This document shows positions 24,221-32,662 of a stretch of DNA of 36,561 nucleotides, one piece after another. A model generated the notes under the pieces. That model saw only the letters and a list, made by a program, of their open reading frames with translations, did no database searches and was not told where the DNA came from. The first letter of the stretch is position 1. The number at the start of each line of letters is the position of its first letter. The stretch is from positions 1-36,561 of the forward strand of contig JAUCGE010000021.1 of the NCBI GenBank assembly GCA_030377965.1, written 5' to 3'. The position numbers and the translations under genes were made by a program. Source of the stretch: Desulfobacterales bacterium HSG16. GTDB taxonomy: Bacteria > Desulfobacterota > Desulfobacteria > Desulfobacterales > HSG16.

Positions 24221-24329
24221 TTGTATAAAAATTTATACTCGGATACTTAGGGAAGTCAAAAAAAATAATACACCCGTCCTGCTTGTCTTTTTGCCCGTAT
24301 TCTGCGTTGCTGCAAAGGGTGAAGATGAT

Positions 24330-24824
24330 TTATTCCGGCAGTTTGTTGAAAACAATGTGATAAAATAAAATGGTGATACCTATGGTAATTGCGCTGTCTG
24401 CAACATTGAATGCTGGATAATGACTGTTGCCAATATAAAAATCAAGAAAATCGACCACTTCCCCAAGTCTGATCCGATCTATCAGGTTGCCGACAGCCCC
24501 TCCGAATATCAGTGCGAACCCAAAAGCCAGAAATTTATGGCTTTTGGGCAGGGTGCTGTAAAAATAAAGCACGAAAAGTGCGGCAAAAGTGGAGATCACC
24601 AGAAACAAAACTGTCCTGACTCCCGAACTTGCACCAGCGAATATCCCGAATGCCCCTCCCCTGTTATGGATATGGGTAATGCTGAAAAATCCGTCTATGA
24701 CCGGAATAGAGTCATGAAGGGGCATTGTATTCAATATTATGGCTTTGGTGATCTGATCCAGGATTATTATGACACCTGCGATCAGAACAAGCTTTACATA
24801 TTTGTTTTCAAGCGCTGCCATCAT
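24330..24824 (-). CDS. lspA: Lipoprotein signal peptidase
   Basis: A 164-residue inner-membrane aspartic peptidase that removes signal peptides from diacylated prolipoproteins. It has four membrane helices, LDQITKAII (22-30), [10 protein letters not shown] (53-62), GNLIDRI (113-119, catalytic D117) and FNVADSAI (139-146, catalytic D143). I place the start at the ATG-ATG pair near 24824, inside the end of ileS (17-bp overlap). A start further upstream, to 25013, would add 63 residues that are just the ileS coding sequence read out of frame, including its 15-bp tandem repeat. Translation is probably coupled to ileS. Confidence 0.94.
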   Translation of the reverse strand: MMAALENKYVKLVLIAGVIIILDQITKAIILNTMPLHDSIPVIDGFFSITHIHNRGGAFGIFAGASSGVRTVLFLVISTFAALFVLYFYSTLPKSHKFLAFGFALIFGGAVGNLIDRIRLGEVVDFLDFYIGNSHYPAFNVADSAITIGITILFYHIVFNKLPE

Positions 24825-27654
24825 CCGACTTTTCAAGCTGCCCTTTTTCAAGCTGCCCTTTTTCAAGCTGTTCATAGCACCGTGAGCAGATTCCCGGATG
24901 ATCATCGACTGTTCCGACTGAATCGTCATGAACCCAGCACCTTTCGCATTTGGAGTTTGCCGCTTTTTGAACCAGTATGGAAAGGTCAGATACAATCTCG
25001 CTTTCAAACGCATTTTCCAATGCCTGATCTTTGATAATGGAAACTCCAGATACGATGAAAATATCTCTCAAATCGACCAGATATTCATCAAGGAGTTCAT
25101 AGACTTCATCGGTTGCGGACAATGTAAGAACAGCGTCCAGAGGGTGTCCAATGCGTTTTTCTGCTCTTGCTTCTTCAAGGGCTTTTGTCACTTCTCCCCT
25201 TACCTGAAGCAGAATGTCCCATTTTTTCCCAAGACTTTCATTGTTCCACTTCTCATCAATTTCGATAAAAGTTTCCAGATGGATGCTGTCAGCTTTATCT
25301 TGAGTCTGAGGCATGTATTTCCACACCTCTTCTGCTGTAAAGGGCAGCAGAGGAGCCATCAGTCTTGCCAGCCCGTTTACGATAATGTGTAAAACTGTCT
25401 GGGCGCTCCGTCTTTTTGCAGAATCAGAATAAGATGTGTAGAGTCGATCTTTCAGGATGTCTAAATAAACAGAAGAAAGATCCAGGGTGCAAAAATTATA
25501 CATGGAATGATAAATAACATGAAATTCATACCGATCATAAGCACTGACTCCTTTTTTCAGAAGGCCGAAAAGCCGGTGTAAAGCAAACTTGTCCAGATCT
25601 GTCATGGATTCATAGTCTACACTCTGGGTATCTGGATCATAATCGGACAGGTTGCCCAGCATGAACCTGCAAGTGTTGCGGATTCTGCGGTATGCGTCAC
25701 TGAGCTGCTTCAATATGTTCTGTGAAATACGGATATCATCTCGATAATCGGAGGCTGAAACCCATAGTCTCAAAATCTCGGCACCGTATTCGTCTATAAC
25801 CTCTTTGGGCGCTACCACGTTGCCGACGGATTTGGACATTTTCTTGCCAGCTTCGTCAACCACGAACCCGTGTGTCAGAACTGCTTTGTAAGGTGCGGCA
25901 TCCCTGATTCCCACAGCAGTCAGCAGTGAACTGTGAAACCATCCGCGATGCTGATCGCTTCCTTCAAGATAAAGGTCAGCAGGCCATGTCAGATTTGGTC
26001 TTTCTTCCAAGACTGCCGCATGACTGACACCCGAATCGAACCACACATCAAGGATATCATTTTCCTTTATGAACTCTTTCGATCCACAGGAAGCACATGT
26101 AATATTTTCAGACAATATATCTTTTACATCTTTTTCAAACCAGATATCTGCCCCGTGTTCTTTGAAAAGATCGTGGATACGGTCGTCTGTATCCTGGTCG
26201 GTCAGGACTGTCTCGCAATCTTTGCAATAAAAAACAGCGATTGGTACGCCCCAGGTACGCTGCCTTGAGACACACCAGTCAGGACGATTTTCGATCATAC
26301 CGTAAATTCGCTCTCTTCCCCATTTTGGAATCCATTCGACACGGTCGATTTCCTCAAGTGAGCGTTTTCTTAAATCTGTTTTATCCATAGAAATAAACCA
26401 CTGGGGGGTGGCACGGAAAATGACAGACTGTTTGCAGCGCCAGCAATGGGGATAAGAATGTTTCATCTTCGCCTGTGCTGCCAATGCCCCTGAATCTTTC
26501 AATGCAGAGATGATACCTTTGTTTGCATCGAATACAAATTGCCCGGCAAAATCCTCGACTTCTTTGGTAAAACAGCCATTGTCATCCACGGGAGAATAGG
26601 CTTCCAGACCATAAGCAAGCCCCACCTCATGATCTTCCCGACCATGTCCGGGAGCTGTGTGAACGCATCCGGTTCCAGCTTCCAGTGTAACATGATCTCC
26701 GAGTATCACCAGAGAATCTCTGTCATACATGGGATGAGAGCATACCTTTTTTTCAAGTTGGGAAGCCTGAATATCGGCTATTATTTCATAATCCGTTATT
26801 TCGAACAGCTCCATACAGCTCTGGACAAGTTCTCTTGCCAGGATCAGGACATCACCGTTTTTCGTGTCCACTGCCACATACTCGAAATCTGGGTGAAGCG
26901 CTATTGCAAGGTTGGCCGGAATCGTCCAGGGAGTGGTTGTCCATATAACGATGAATGCCTTTTTTTCTCCAAGATCCGGTATTATATCTGTAAGATCGTC
27001 TTTTACCGAAAATTTGACATATATGGATGGAGAAGATTCATCGGCATACTCGATTTCAGCCTCGGCCAGAGCGGTATTGCAGGAAGAACACCAATAAATT
27101 GGCTTTTTACTCCTGAAAAGAGCACCATTTGCAGCAAATTTACCACACTCACGAGCGATAATGGCTTCATAAGCGTAATTCATGGTAAGATAGGGTTGCT
27201 CCCACTCGCCCATTACTCCGAGCCGCTTGAATTCTTTACGCTGGATATCGATAAATTTTCCGGCATATTTTCTGCACTGTTTTCTGATGCTGGAAATGGA
27301 CATATCCTTCTTTTTTGGGCCAAGCTCCTTATCCACATTATGCTCTATCGGCAGCCCGTGACAATCCCATCCGGGAACATAAACAGCATCAAAACCTGCC
27401 ATCTGATGGGATCGAACGATGATATCCTTTAATATTTTGTTCAGTGCAGTGCCTATATGAATGCGGCCGTTGGCATATGGAGGGCCGTCATGAAGGATAA
27501 AGGGGGTCCTGTTTTCTTTTTCGGAAAGCTCCCTGATTTTTTCATACAGCCTGTCTTCTGCCCAGGTCTTCAACTGTGCAGGCTCGCGTTGCGCGAGATT
27601 GGCTTTCATTGGAAATTTTGTTTTTGGAAGATTGAGTGTCTTTTTATAATTCAT
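24808..27654 (-). CDS. ileS: Isoleucyl-tRNA synthetase
   Basis: A 948-residue class I aminoacyl-tRNA synthetase charging tRNA-Ile. The HIGH-like motif is HIGT (66-69) after PPYANGRI; the CP1 editing domain (about 190-410) has [11 protein letters not shown]; then come [46 protein letters not shown] within [11 protein letters not shown], the anticodon-binding domain, and a C-terminal zinc finger CERCW...CSRCYE. This is the bacterial type of IleRS. The extreme C-terminus is [20 protein letters not shown], an unusual tandem-repeat tail after the finger. It begins the ileS-lspA-lgt-holA group. Confidence 0.97.
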   Translation of the reverse strand: MNYKKTLNLPKTKFPMKANLAQREPAQLKTWAEDRLYEKIRELSEKENRTPFILHDGPPYANGRIHIGTALNKILKDIIVRSHQMAGFDAVYVPGWDCHGLPIEHNVDKELGPKKKDMSISSIRKQCRKYAGKFIDIQRKEFKRLGVMGEWEQPYLTMNYAYEAIIARECGKFAANGALFRSKKPIYWCSSCNTALAEAEIEYADESSPSIYVKFSVKDDLTDIIPDLGEKKAFIVIWTTTPWTIPANLAIALHPDFEYVAVDTKNGDVLILARELVQSCMELFEITDYEIIADIQASQLEKKVCSHPMYDRDSLVILGDHVTLEAGTGCVHTAPGHGREDHEVGLAYGLEAYSPVDDNGCFTKEVEDFAGQFVFDANKGIISALKDSGALAAQAKMKHSYPHCWRCKQSVIFRATPQWFISMDKTDLRKRSLEEIDRVEWIPKWGRERIYGMIENRPDWCVSRQRTWGVPIAVFYCKDCETVLTDQDTDDRIHDLFKEHGADIWFEKDVKDILSENITCASCGSKEFIKENDILDVWFDSGVSHAAVLEERPNLTWPADLYLEGSDQHRGWFHSSLLTAVGIRDAAPYKAVLTHGFVVDEAGKKMSKSVGNVVAPKEVIDEYGAEILRLWVSASDYRDDIRISQNILKQLSDAYRRIRNTCRFMLGNLSDYDPDTQSVDYESMTDLDKFALHRLFGLLKKGVSAYDRYEFHVIYHSMYNFCTLDLSSVYLDILKDRLYTSYSDSAKRRSAQTVLHIIVNGLARLMAPLLPFTAEEVWKYMPQTQDKADSIHLETFIEIDEKWNNESLGKKWDILLQVRGEVTKALEEARAEKRIGHPLDAVLTLSATDEVYELLDEYLVDLRDIFIVSGVSIIKDQALENAFESEIVSDLSILVQKAANSKCERCWVHDDSVGTVDDHPGICSRCYEQLEKGQLEKGQLEKSDDGSA
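24831..24870 (-). repeat. 15-bp tandem repeat at the 3' end of ileS
   Basis: TTTCAAGCTGCCCTT occurs at 24831-24845 and 24846-24860, followed by a partial third copy (TTTCAAGCTG, 24861-24870). It encodes QLEKG in register, so changes in copy number would lengthen or shorten the IleRS tail without a frameshift. Confidence 0.85.
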
Positions 27655-27745
27655 TATAAGAATCCTTAAGTTATCGGATGTTTGCTTTTAAAGGTGTTGA
27701 GATTAGTCGCAAATGCTGTTTCATGTCAAGCAAATAAAGCTTAAT

Positions 27746-28780
27746 TTACCTGGAATATACGGCAAGACCCGGAGCCAGCCTTCTCATTCTGTTTTCCTTG
27801 TCAGATGAGACACCATAGCTCGGCATATATCTGCGACTGATCTGATAAAGGGAAAAAGAGGATGTATCAGCCGAAATATCTTTATCAGCCTTGCCCTGTA
27901 GTGCATCAGGTTCTGAAACATCGCGTGTTTCATCAGTTAATGCTATATCTTTTTCCATAATATCTGCTTCCGCTCTTACGCGAAGCTTCTGTCCCGGATA
28001 AATATAGTCTTCCAATGCCAACTGATTGAGTTCTCTGATTTCATCCACATCAATATTATAAGCGCGGCCGATAGCGCCAAGGGTTTCGCCCCTGCTCACC
28101 TCATGATGGGAGCCTGTGCTGATTCTGTGTCCTGGAATTCGTTGAGATTTCATCCGGGGTTTTGATACTGGTTCCTTACCGACATCTCTTGAAAAGGTAC
28201 TGGATGTCATTTTTTCTGTCGAAATTTTTTTCTCCGGGGTTTCTCGTTTCCAGGCTTTCGATTCCGATTCATTCGCACTTATCTGAGCAGATCTCAATGC
28301 CTTTAATTTCTTATTTTTTTTGACTGGCTGTACGTTTCCATTTTCCACTGACCGCGCGTAAACGCCTTCTACCTTCAAAAGATCGACAGAGGCTTCCAAT
28401 GTATCGAACCGTTTTGAAAGATCTGCCGAATCTGTCACCTGTAATTCGAGTTTCGATATGGTTTGTGAAATCCCGTCTATCAGCTTAAAATTTCTCTCCA
28501 GTTTGGCAAGCCGCTTTTCGATCTGCCGAACCTTTGCATCGTTTAGATGGGTGGGTACGGATGTACCAGATGGTAATACAGCGGGTGATGATACAGCAGA
28601 TGATGATACAGTTGATGCTATCTTTTTAACGACAACCCGGGTTTGAGGCTGCTGTTGATCAATATCCATCTGTTTTATACAAACCATTGCCAATATGGCG
28701 CTGAGTCCGATCAGCCATGCAAATACAATAAGGCCCGGAAGAATGCTTTTTTTAGGTGATGCTTCGCTTGATCTGGCCAT
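27746..28780 (-). CDS. LysM-domain membrane protein
   Basis: A 344-residue protein with a single N-terminal membrane anchor (about 12-35), a low-complexity Ser/Val segment (52-75), a predicted coiled coil (about 80-137), a basic linker and one LysM domain (226-269, HEVSRGETLGAIGRAYNIDV then YIYPGQKLRV). LysM binds N-acetylglucosamine-containing glycan, so the domain should sit in the periplasm against peptidoglycan, attached to the inner membrane. A specific function cannot be given. The gene lies 91 bp upstream of ileS on the same strand and after the hydrolase gene by 154 bp. Its low-complexity part contains a short GATGATACAG-type nucleotide repeat near 28577-28620. Confidence 0.85.
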   Translation of the reverse strand: MARSSEASPKKSILPGLIVFAWLIGLSAILAMVCIKQMDIDQQQPQTRVVVKKIASTVSSSAVSSPAVLPSGTSVPTHLNDAKVRQIEKRLAKLERNFKLIDGISQTISKLELQVTDSADLSKRFDTLEASVDLLKVEGVYARSVENGNVQPVKKNKKLKALRSAQISANESESKAWKRETPEKKISTEKMTSSTFSRDVGKEPVSKPRMKSQRIPGHRISTGSHHEVSRGETLGAIGRAYNIDVDEIRELNQLALEDYIYPGQKLRVRAEADIMEKDIALTDETRDVSEPDALQGKADKDISADTSSFSLYQISRRYMPSYGVSSDKENRMRRLAPGLAVYSR

Positions 28781-28934
28781 TTCAACCCTCCCTTTAGTTA
28801 AAAGAAATCCTCACAAACCCACCAGGTATGCCCTGAAGAATTATCTTAAAGCCTGTCACAGGGCTAAATGATACGTTTTTTCTTGAATTCCCAAGTGTTG
28901 CAATAACGATGCTACTCCATACTCCGGCAGGCTG

Positions 28935-29840
28935 TCAATTTTTTTTGTCTATAAATTCATCAAAAACCCGCCAGAATCCAGCCCTTATGTGTTCCTTTTC
29001 CTTGAGGATTTCATGAAATGAATCCGGTATCGAAAAAAGTCTGCAATTTTCGATTCGGCTGCATATTGTTTTTTGTGCATGAGTGCAGACAACCTGATCT
29101 TTTTCTGAACGGACAAGGAGTATAGGAGTTGATATCTTTTCTGGATAACCGCAGGATAAAAGCCGGTCTATGGAATCGAAAGCAGCCTTGACCCATCCAA
29201 CTGTCACCCCTCCGAGGGCAAGATCAGGATTTTTTTCAACTTCCTGTTTTACATCAAAAAAACGGGTTTTATCCGAGGTCAGCCTGTTTCCCTCAAATAT
29301 CTCGTCCCAGGCTCCATAGCCTTTTTTTCCAGGTGCATAAGCCTTTTCTCCTCCCAGAGCAGTTACTATGTAGGCAATCATCTTGCCGATCAGTTCCGGA
29401 TAAGGGGATGTATTCATTTTGATCATTGGAGATACGAGTATCGCTTTTTCGATTCCTTCTGGATGATCATGCAGATATCTCAGGCAGATATGGCCGCCCA
29501 TAGAAAAAGAAAGGATATATACAGGCCGGACCGCTGTCGGCATAACGATATTTTTGACAAACAGGCGCAGATCATCAAGATAAAAATCGAAGGATTTGAC
29601 ATATCCTTTATGAGGATTTATCAGCAGGCGTGAAGAAAGCCCCTGTCCTCGCCAGTCCATAATAAATACGTCAAAACCTCTCCGCTTGAGATCGGAAATG
29701 GTTTCAAAATGTTTTTCAATGAACTCGGCTCTGCCTGAAAGCAGAATTATGCTTCCTTTTTTAGGAGTGACACCTGTCATAAACCCGTATCTTATGCTGA
29801 TTCCATCTCTTGTCTTGAAATATTTGAATGAAGAATCCAT
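28935..29840 (-). CDS. Alpha/beta hydrolase (serine aminopeptidase/lysophospholipase type)
   Basis: A 301-residue alpha/beta hydrolase of the Hydrolase_4 type, resembling monoacylglycerol lipases and lysophospholipase L2. The nucleophile elbow is SFSMGG (111-116, S113) with Ser replacing the usual first Gly. MDWRGQGLSSR (61-71) is the oxyanion-side loop, VRSEKDQVV holds the acid, and IPDSFHEIL the catalytic His. It has no signal peptide, so it is cytoplasmic, with an ester of a lipid or small molecule as likely substrate. The start at 29840 has GAAAGGAC upstream. It is transcribed divergently from the 83-residue protein. Confidence 0.87.
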   Translation of the reverse strand: MDSSFKYFKTRDGISIRYGFMTGVTPKKGSIILLSGRAEFIEKHFETISDLKRRGFDVFIMDWRGQGLSSRLLINPHKGYVKSFDFYLDDLRLFVKNIVMPTAVRPVYILSFSMGGHICLRYLHDHPEGIEKAILVSPMIKMNTSPYPELIGKMIAYIVTALGGEKAYAPGKKGYGAWDEIFEGNRLTSDKTRFFDVKQEVEKNPDLALGGVTVGWVKAAFDSIDRLLSCGYPEKISTPILLVRSEKDQVVCTHAQKTICSRIENCRLFSIPDSFHEILKEKEHIRAGFWRVFDEFIDKKN

Positions 29841-29924
29841 TTGTCCTTTCTTGTGTCATATGATAATAAGGTAACTTTTTGTTTGTAGCATAAGGCTTAA
29901 ACACTTTTAAAGGCAAATTTACCA

Positions 29925-30176
29925 ATGACAATTCATTCTCACCGTTTTGTGGAAGAATATGAAGGGCTGACAGGGTTTGGTCTGGATCGTGAAACAGATG
30001 AAAATACCGTTATCTGCTATCTTCAAAAATTTTCGGATGACGAACTGATGAAAACCATTATAAAAAGGCTTTCAGATGATGAACTTGAATCGATATTCTC
30101 GACAATCAGCCGGATTATGAAAACTCATTTGAGCGAACCTGAATATCATCGCCTTTTTTTAAAAGACAGCGAATAA
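29925..30176 (+). CDS. Small conserved protein of unknown function (83 aa)
   Basis: An acidic, helical 83-residue cytoplasmic protein (MTIHSHRFVEEYEGLTGF...). Two similar segments, QKFSDDELMKTIIKRL and RLSDDELESIFSTISRI, look like a repeated helix. I recall similar short proteins in sulfate-reducing Deltaproteobacteria but know no function. It is read divergently from the hydrolase and precedes the SDR epimerase by 96 bp. Confidence 0.65.
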   Translation: MTIHSHRFVEEYEGLTGFGLDRETDENTVICYLQKFSDDELMKTIIKRLSDDELESIFSTISRIMKTHLSEPEYHRLFLKDSE

Positions 30177-30272
30177 CAATTCCGGCTGTTTTTTTATTTG
30201 CGTCCATTCCATTTTTCGGATACGGACATTTTAAATTATAGATTACAGATTATTCATAAAGGAGCATCTGTC

Positions 30273-31259
30273 ATGCGAGTTCTTATTACAGGTGGAGCCG
30301 GTTTTATCGGCTCCCACCTGGCCGAAACTCTTCTTGAGAGAGGAGATGATGTCTATATTATTGATGACCTGTCAACCGGATCAATGGATAATATCCGGCA
30401 GTTCAAAGAAAATCCGGCGTATGCTGACCATTTTTTCGTTACAATTGAAAGCATATTGAATCATGATGCCATGATCGAATTGACGGGCATTTGCGATGTT
30501 GTTTTCCACATGGCTGCGGCAGTTGGTGTCCGCTACATTCTGAAGCACCCTCTGGAATCGATCAAAACCAATATTGAAGGAACAGAAAAAATTTTAGAGC
30601 TTTGCAACAAGTTCAAAAAAAAGGTATTGATCGCATCTTCATCCGAAGTTTACGGAAAACATATGCACGCGCCCTTAGTCGAAACCGACAACCTCATATA
30701 CGGCCCATCCACCAAATTCAGGTGGAGCTATGCAGCATCCAAACTTATGGACGAATTTACCGGCCTTGCCTATTACCGGACAAAGGGACTTAATGTCATT
30801 ATCACCAGGCTTTTCAATACGGTAGGTCCCAGGCAGACAGGAGCCTATGGCATGGTAATTCCAAGATTTGTCAAGCAGGCGCTAAAAAACGAACCTCTCA
30901 CAGTCTATGGCGATGGATCACAGACCCGTACTTTCACCTATGTAAAGGATGTGGTAAGCGGCCTTATCAGCCTGATGGATTCAGACAACACCGCCGGAGA
31001 AGTTTTCAATATCGGTGGAATCGAAGAAATATCCATTGTAAACCTGGCTGAAAAAATCATCCGGGCCTGTAATTCCTCATCCAAAGTAGAGCTGATCCCA
31101 TATGAAGAGGCATTTGAAAAGGATTTTGAAGATATGCAGCGCAGGGTACCCGGCATAGAAAAAATCAAAGACAGGGTGGGTTTCAAACCACAGACCGACC
31201 TTGACACTATTTTATCCAATGTGATCGAGTCAGTAAAAAAACGATTGTCAATCACTTGA
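30273..31259 (+). CDS. NAD-dependent sugar-nucleotide epimerase/dehydratase
   Basis: A 328-residue extended SDR. GGAGFIG (7-13), VIIDDLSTGSMDNI, HMAAAVGVRYILKHPLESIKTN (79-100), SSSEVYGK (122-129), catalytic Y153xxxK157 in WSYAASKLM, RLFNTVGPRQTGAYGMVIPRF and [17 protein letters not shown]. It belongs to the UDP-glucose 4-epimerase/dTDP-glucose dehydratase superfamily; substrate and reaction (epimerisation, dehydration or decarboxylation) cannot be fixed. The ATG at 30273 has AAAGGAG 8 nt upstream, ahead of the Rossmann start; an earlier start at 30198 would add 25 unrelated residues. It is physically separate from the main polysaccharide block. Confidence 0.87.
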   Translation: MRVLITGGAGFIGSHLAETLLERGDDVYIIDDLSTGSMDNIRQFKENPAYADHFFVTIESILNHDAMIELTGICDVVFHMAAAVGVRYILKHPLESIKTNIEGTEKILELCNKFKKKVLIASSSEVYGKHMHAPLVETDNLIYGPSTKFRWSYAASKLMDEFTGLAYYRTKGLNVIITRLFNTVGPRQTGAYGMVIPRFVKQALKNEPLTVYGDGSQTRTFTYVKDVVSGLISLMDSDNTAGEVFNIGGIEEISIVNLAEKIIRACNSSSKVELIPYEEAFEKDFEDMQRRVPGIEKIKDRVGFKPQTDLDTILSNVIESVKKRLSIT

Positions 31260-31308
31260 TATCTCTCATTTTTTATGGAACATCAAAATAATATACCCAA
31301 TTATCGAC

Positions 31309-31361
31309 GGTAGGGCGGGGTTCCGTCCCCGCCATCTTTCGGTGGGCGGAACCCGCCTGCC
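31309..31361. repeat. GC-rich palindrome, degenerate copy 2
   Basis: The left arm (31309-31333) is identical to the first 25 bases of the palindrome at 18057-18113. The loop ATCTTTC differs at one base, and the right arm (31341-31361) has lost four bases and drifted, so the hairpin is imperfect. It lies 49 bp after the SDR epimerase stop. Confidence 0.8.
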
Positions 31362-31400
31362 ATATCGGATATTTTATTTATTTGGAAAACTCCCTACAAC

Positions 31401-31437
31401 AAAAAAACGAACAGAGCAGTTTGCACCGCCCTGTTCG
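31401..31437 (-). terminator. Rho-independent terminator of the Spy-like gene
   Basis: Read on the minus strand, the stem CGAACAG...CTGTTCG (arms at 31431-31437 and 31408-31414, extended by GC pairs) is followed by a run of seven T. It lies about 60 bp beyond the stop of the Spy-like gene. Confidence 0.75.
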
Positions 31438-31497
31438 CTAAAGGAGAAAAGATAAGGAGAAAAAGTTATATTTTCATTGTCTTATGACAATTAATTG

Positions 31498-32025
31498 TTA
31501 CCAGCACCCCTGCTGACGTGTCTGGTTTGCCTGGCAGCCCATTTTCTGAGTTCTACCGCTGCATCCTTTGCCACCGCGGCCCATTTTGTACATGCCACCG
31601 TCACAATTAGGGTTGATCTTTTTCATTTCAGCCATATGCTCAAGCCGTTTGATATCAAACTGACCTTGAAGTTCGGATATTTCTTTCTGTACGGCAACTG
31701 CACTTTCCATATCAGCTTCTTTCTTGACCATGATAGCTGCCAGCTCTGTCTGTTTTACCAGAATCTGCTGTTTGAGTTCAGCAGTCTGGCTGAAGAAGGC
31801 TTTTCTTTCGTCTGCAATCTGTTTGATCTGTTCTTCTGTCATATCTGCAACTGCGGCCTGACAGCCATAGCCTTGTTGTGTTCCTGCGCCCTGCTGTGTA
31901 CCCTTATATCCTCCGCCGCCACAACCTCCTTTTCCCATGCCCTTCCATGCCATAGCCTGGGTAGCGAAAACACTCAAAAAGATTACCGCTGATAATGCTG
32001 TCAATTTTAATACATGTTTTTTCAA
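31498..32025 (-). CDS. Spy/CpxP-like periplasmic protein, Cys- and Gly-rich
   Basis: A 175-residue exported protein with a Sec signal peptide (1-26, ending QAMA). A Gly/Cys-rich segment (GKGGCGGGGYKGTQQGAG) follows, then the helical core with ADMTEEQIKQIADERKAFFSQTAELKQQI and KRLEHMAEMKKINPNC, the pattern of Spy/CpxP/ZraP-type chaperone or metal-responsive proteins. The tail is again Cys-rich (six or so Cys in the last 40 residues). It probably binds unfolded proteins or metals in the periplasm. The start is a TTG at 32025 (TTG AAA AAA CAT) with GAGGTG about 6 nt upstream. A terminator follows at 31401-31437. Confidence 0.8.
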   Translation of the reverse strand: MKKHVLKLTALSAVIFLSVFATQAMAWKGMGKGGCGGGGYKGTQQGAGTQQGYGCQAAVADMTEEQIKQIADERKAFFSQTAELKQQILVKQTELAAIMVKKEADMESAVAVQKEISELQGQFDIKRLEHMAEMKKINPNCDGGMYKMGRGGKGCSGRTQKMGCQANQTRQQGCW

Positions 32026-32254
32026 TTTTTCACCTCGTAGGTATTAGGTTATGTTTATCAAAGTTACGCCAATGTTATAAATGAGAATAGCAATTCGTGT
32101 GCCACAATTTATATTTTTTCAATATAAGAAGATAAACATTTTAATTAATTAAGTATATTTTCTAACCGCTGACACATACATATCAAAATCGTTTGCAGAC
32201 TGTATATGAAATACCCGCATATATTTTAAACGCCTGTTTGAAAATGAGCAGAAT

Positions 32255-32641
32255 TTACACATATGATGCTCTTTGGCCGAGCCTCTTGATTAATTTATCA
32301 ACAAAAAATTCATTTTTTTTTGCCATATTGATAAAGCCAATCCCAATTTCAAAAACATTCTTTTCGATATGCTGGTTAAACCATTGGATTTCAATCTCGT
32401 TAATCAGATCACCTGACGGTGTACAGATAATAATTTCCAGGTGAGGCTGGGGATCTGAAAGTATCAGATGCCGCCGATTCAGATAAATACGGGAAGAATG
32501 AACTCGAACACCGATCCCGGAAAAATTAATGACTCTGAGGTTTATCTTTCCACGCAGATCATGAAAATCTATGTTCAAACAGGCTTCCCATGAAACATTG
32601 TAACGTTTTTTCCTCCGGCGTTCCCGACCCCATAATACCAT
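32255..32641 (-). CDS. PilZ-domain protein
   Basis: A 128-residue single-domain protein with the PilZ c-di-GMP-binding signature: an RxxxR-type basic motif near the N-terminus (RERRRKKRYNVSW, about 6-18) and VINFSGIGVRV (37-47), the D/NxSxxG motif. Family members bind cyclic di-GMP and control motility, exopolysaccharide or adhesion through partners. It lies 21 bp beyond the stop of the adenylate cyclase gene on the same strand, so the two are probably cotranscribed, giving a link between two cyclic nucleotides (inference). Confidence 0.82.
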   Translation of the reverse strand: MVLWGRERRRKKRYNVSWEACLNIDFHDLRGKINLRVINFSGIGVRVHSSRIYLNRRHLILSDPQPHLEIIICTPSGDLINEIEIQWFNQHIEKNVFEIGIGFINMAKKNEFFVDKLIKRLGQRASYV

Positions 32642-32662
32642 ATTGGCAACCCCTTTATTGCA

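Noticed and set aside
24825..25013. 63-residue N-terminal extension of LspA
   Set aside because: It is an out-of-frame reading of the ileS 3' end; the shorter start gives the usual LspA length.
26539..27432. 297-residue plus-strand ORF
   Set aside because: It is wholly antisense to ileS, whose motifs are unmistakable, so it is a shadow frame.
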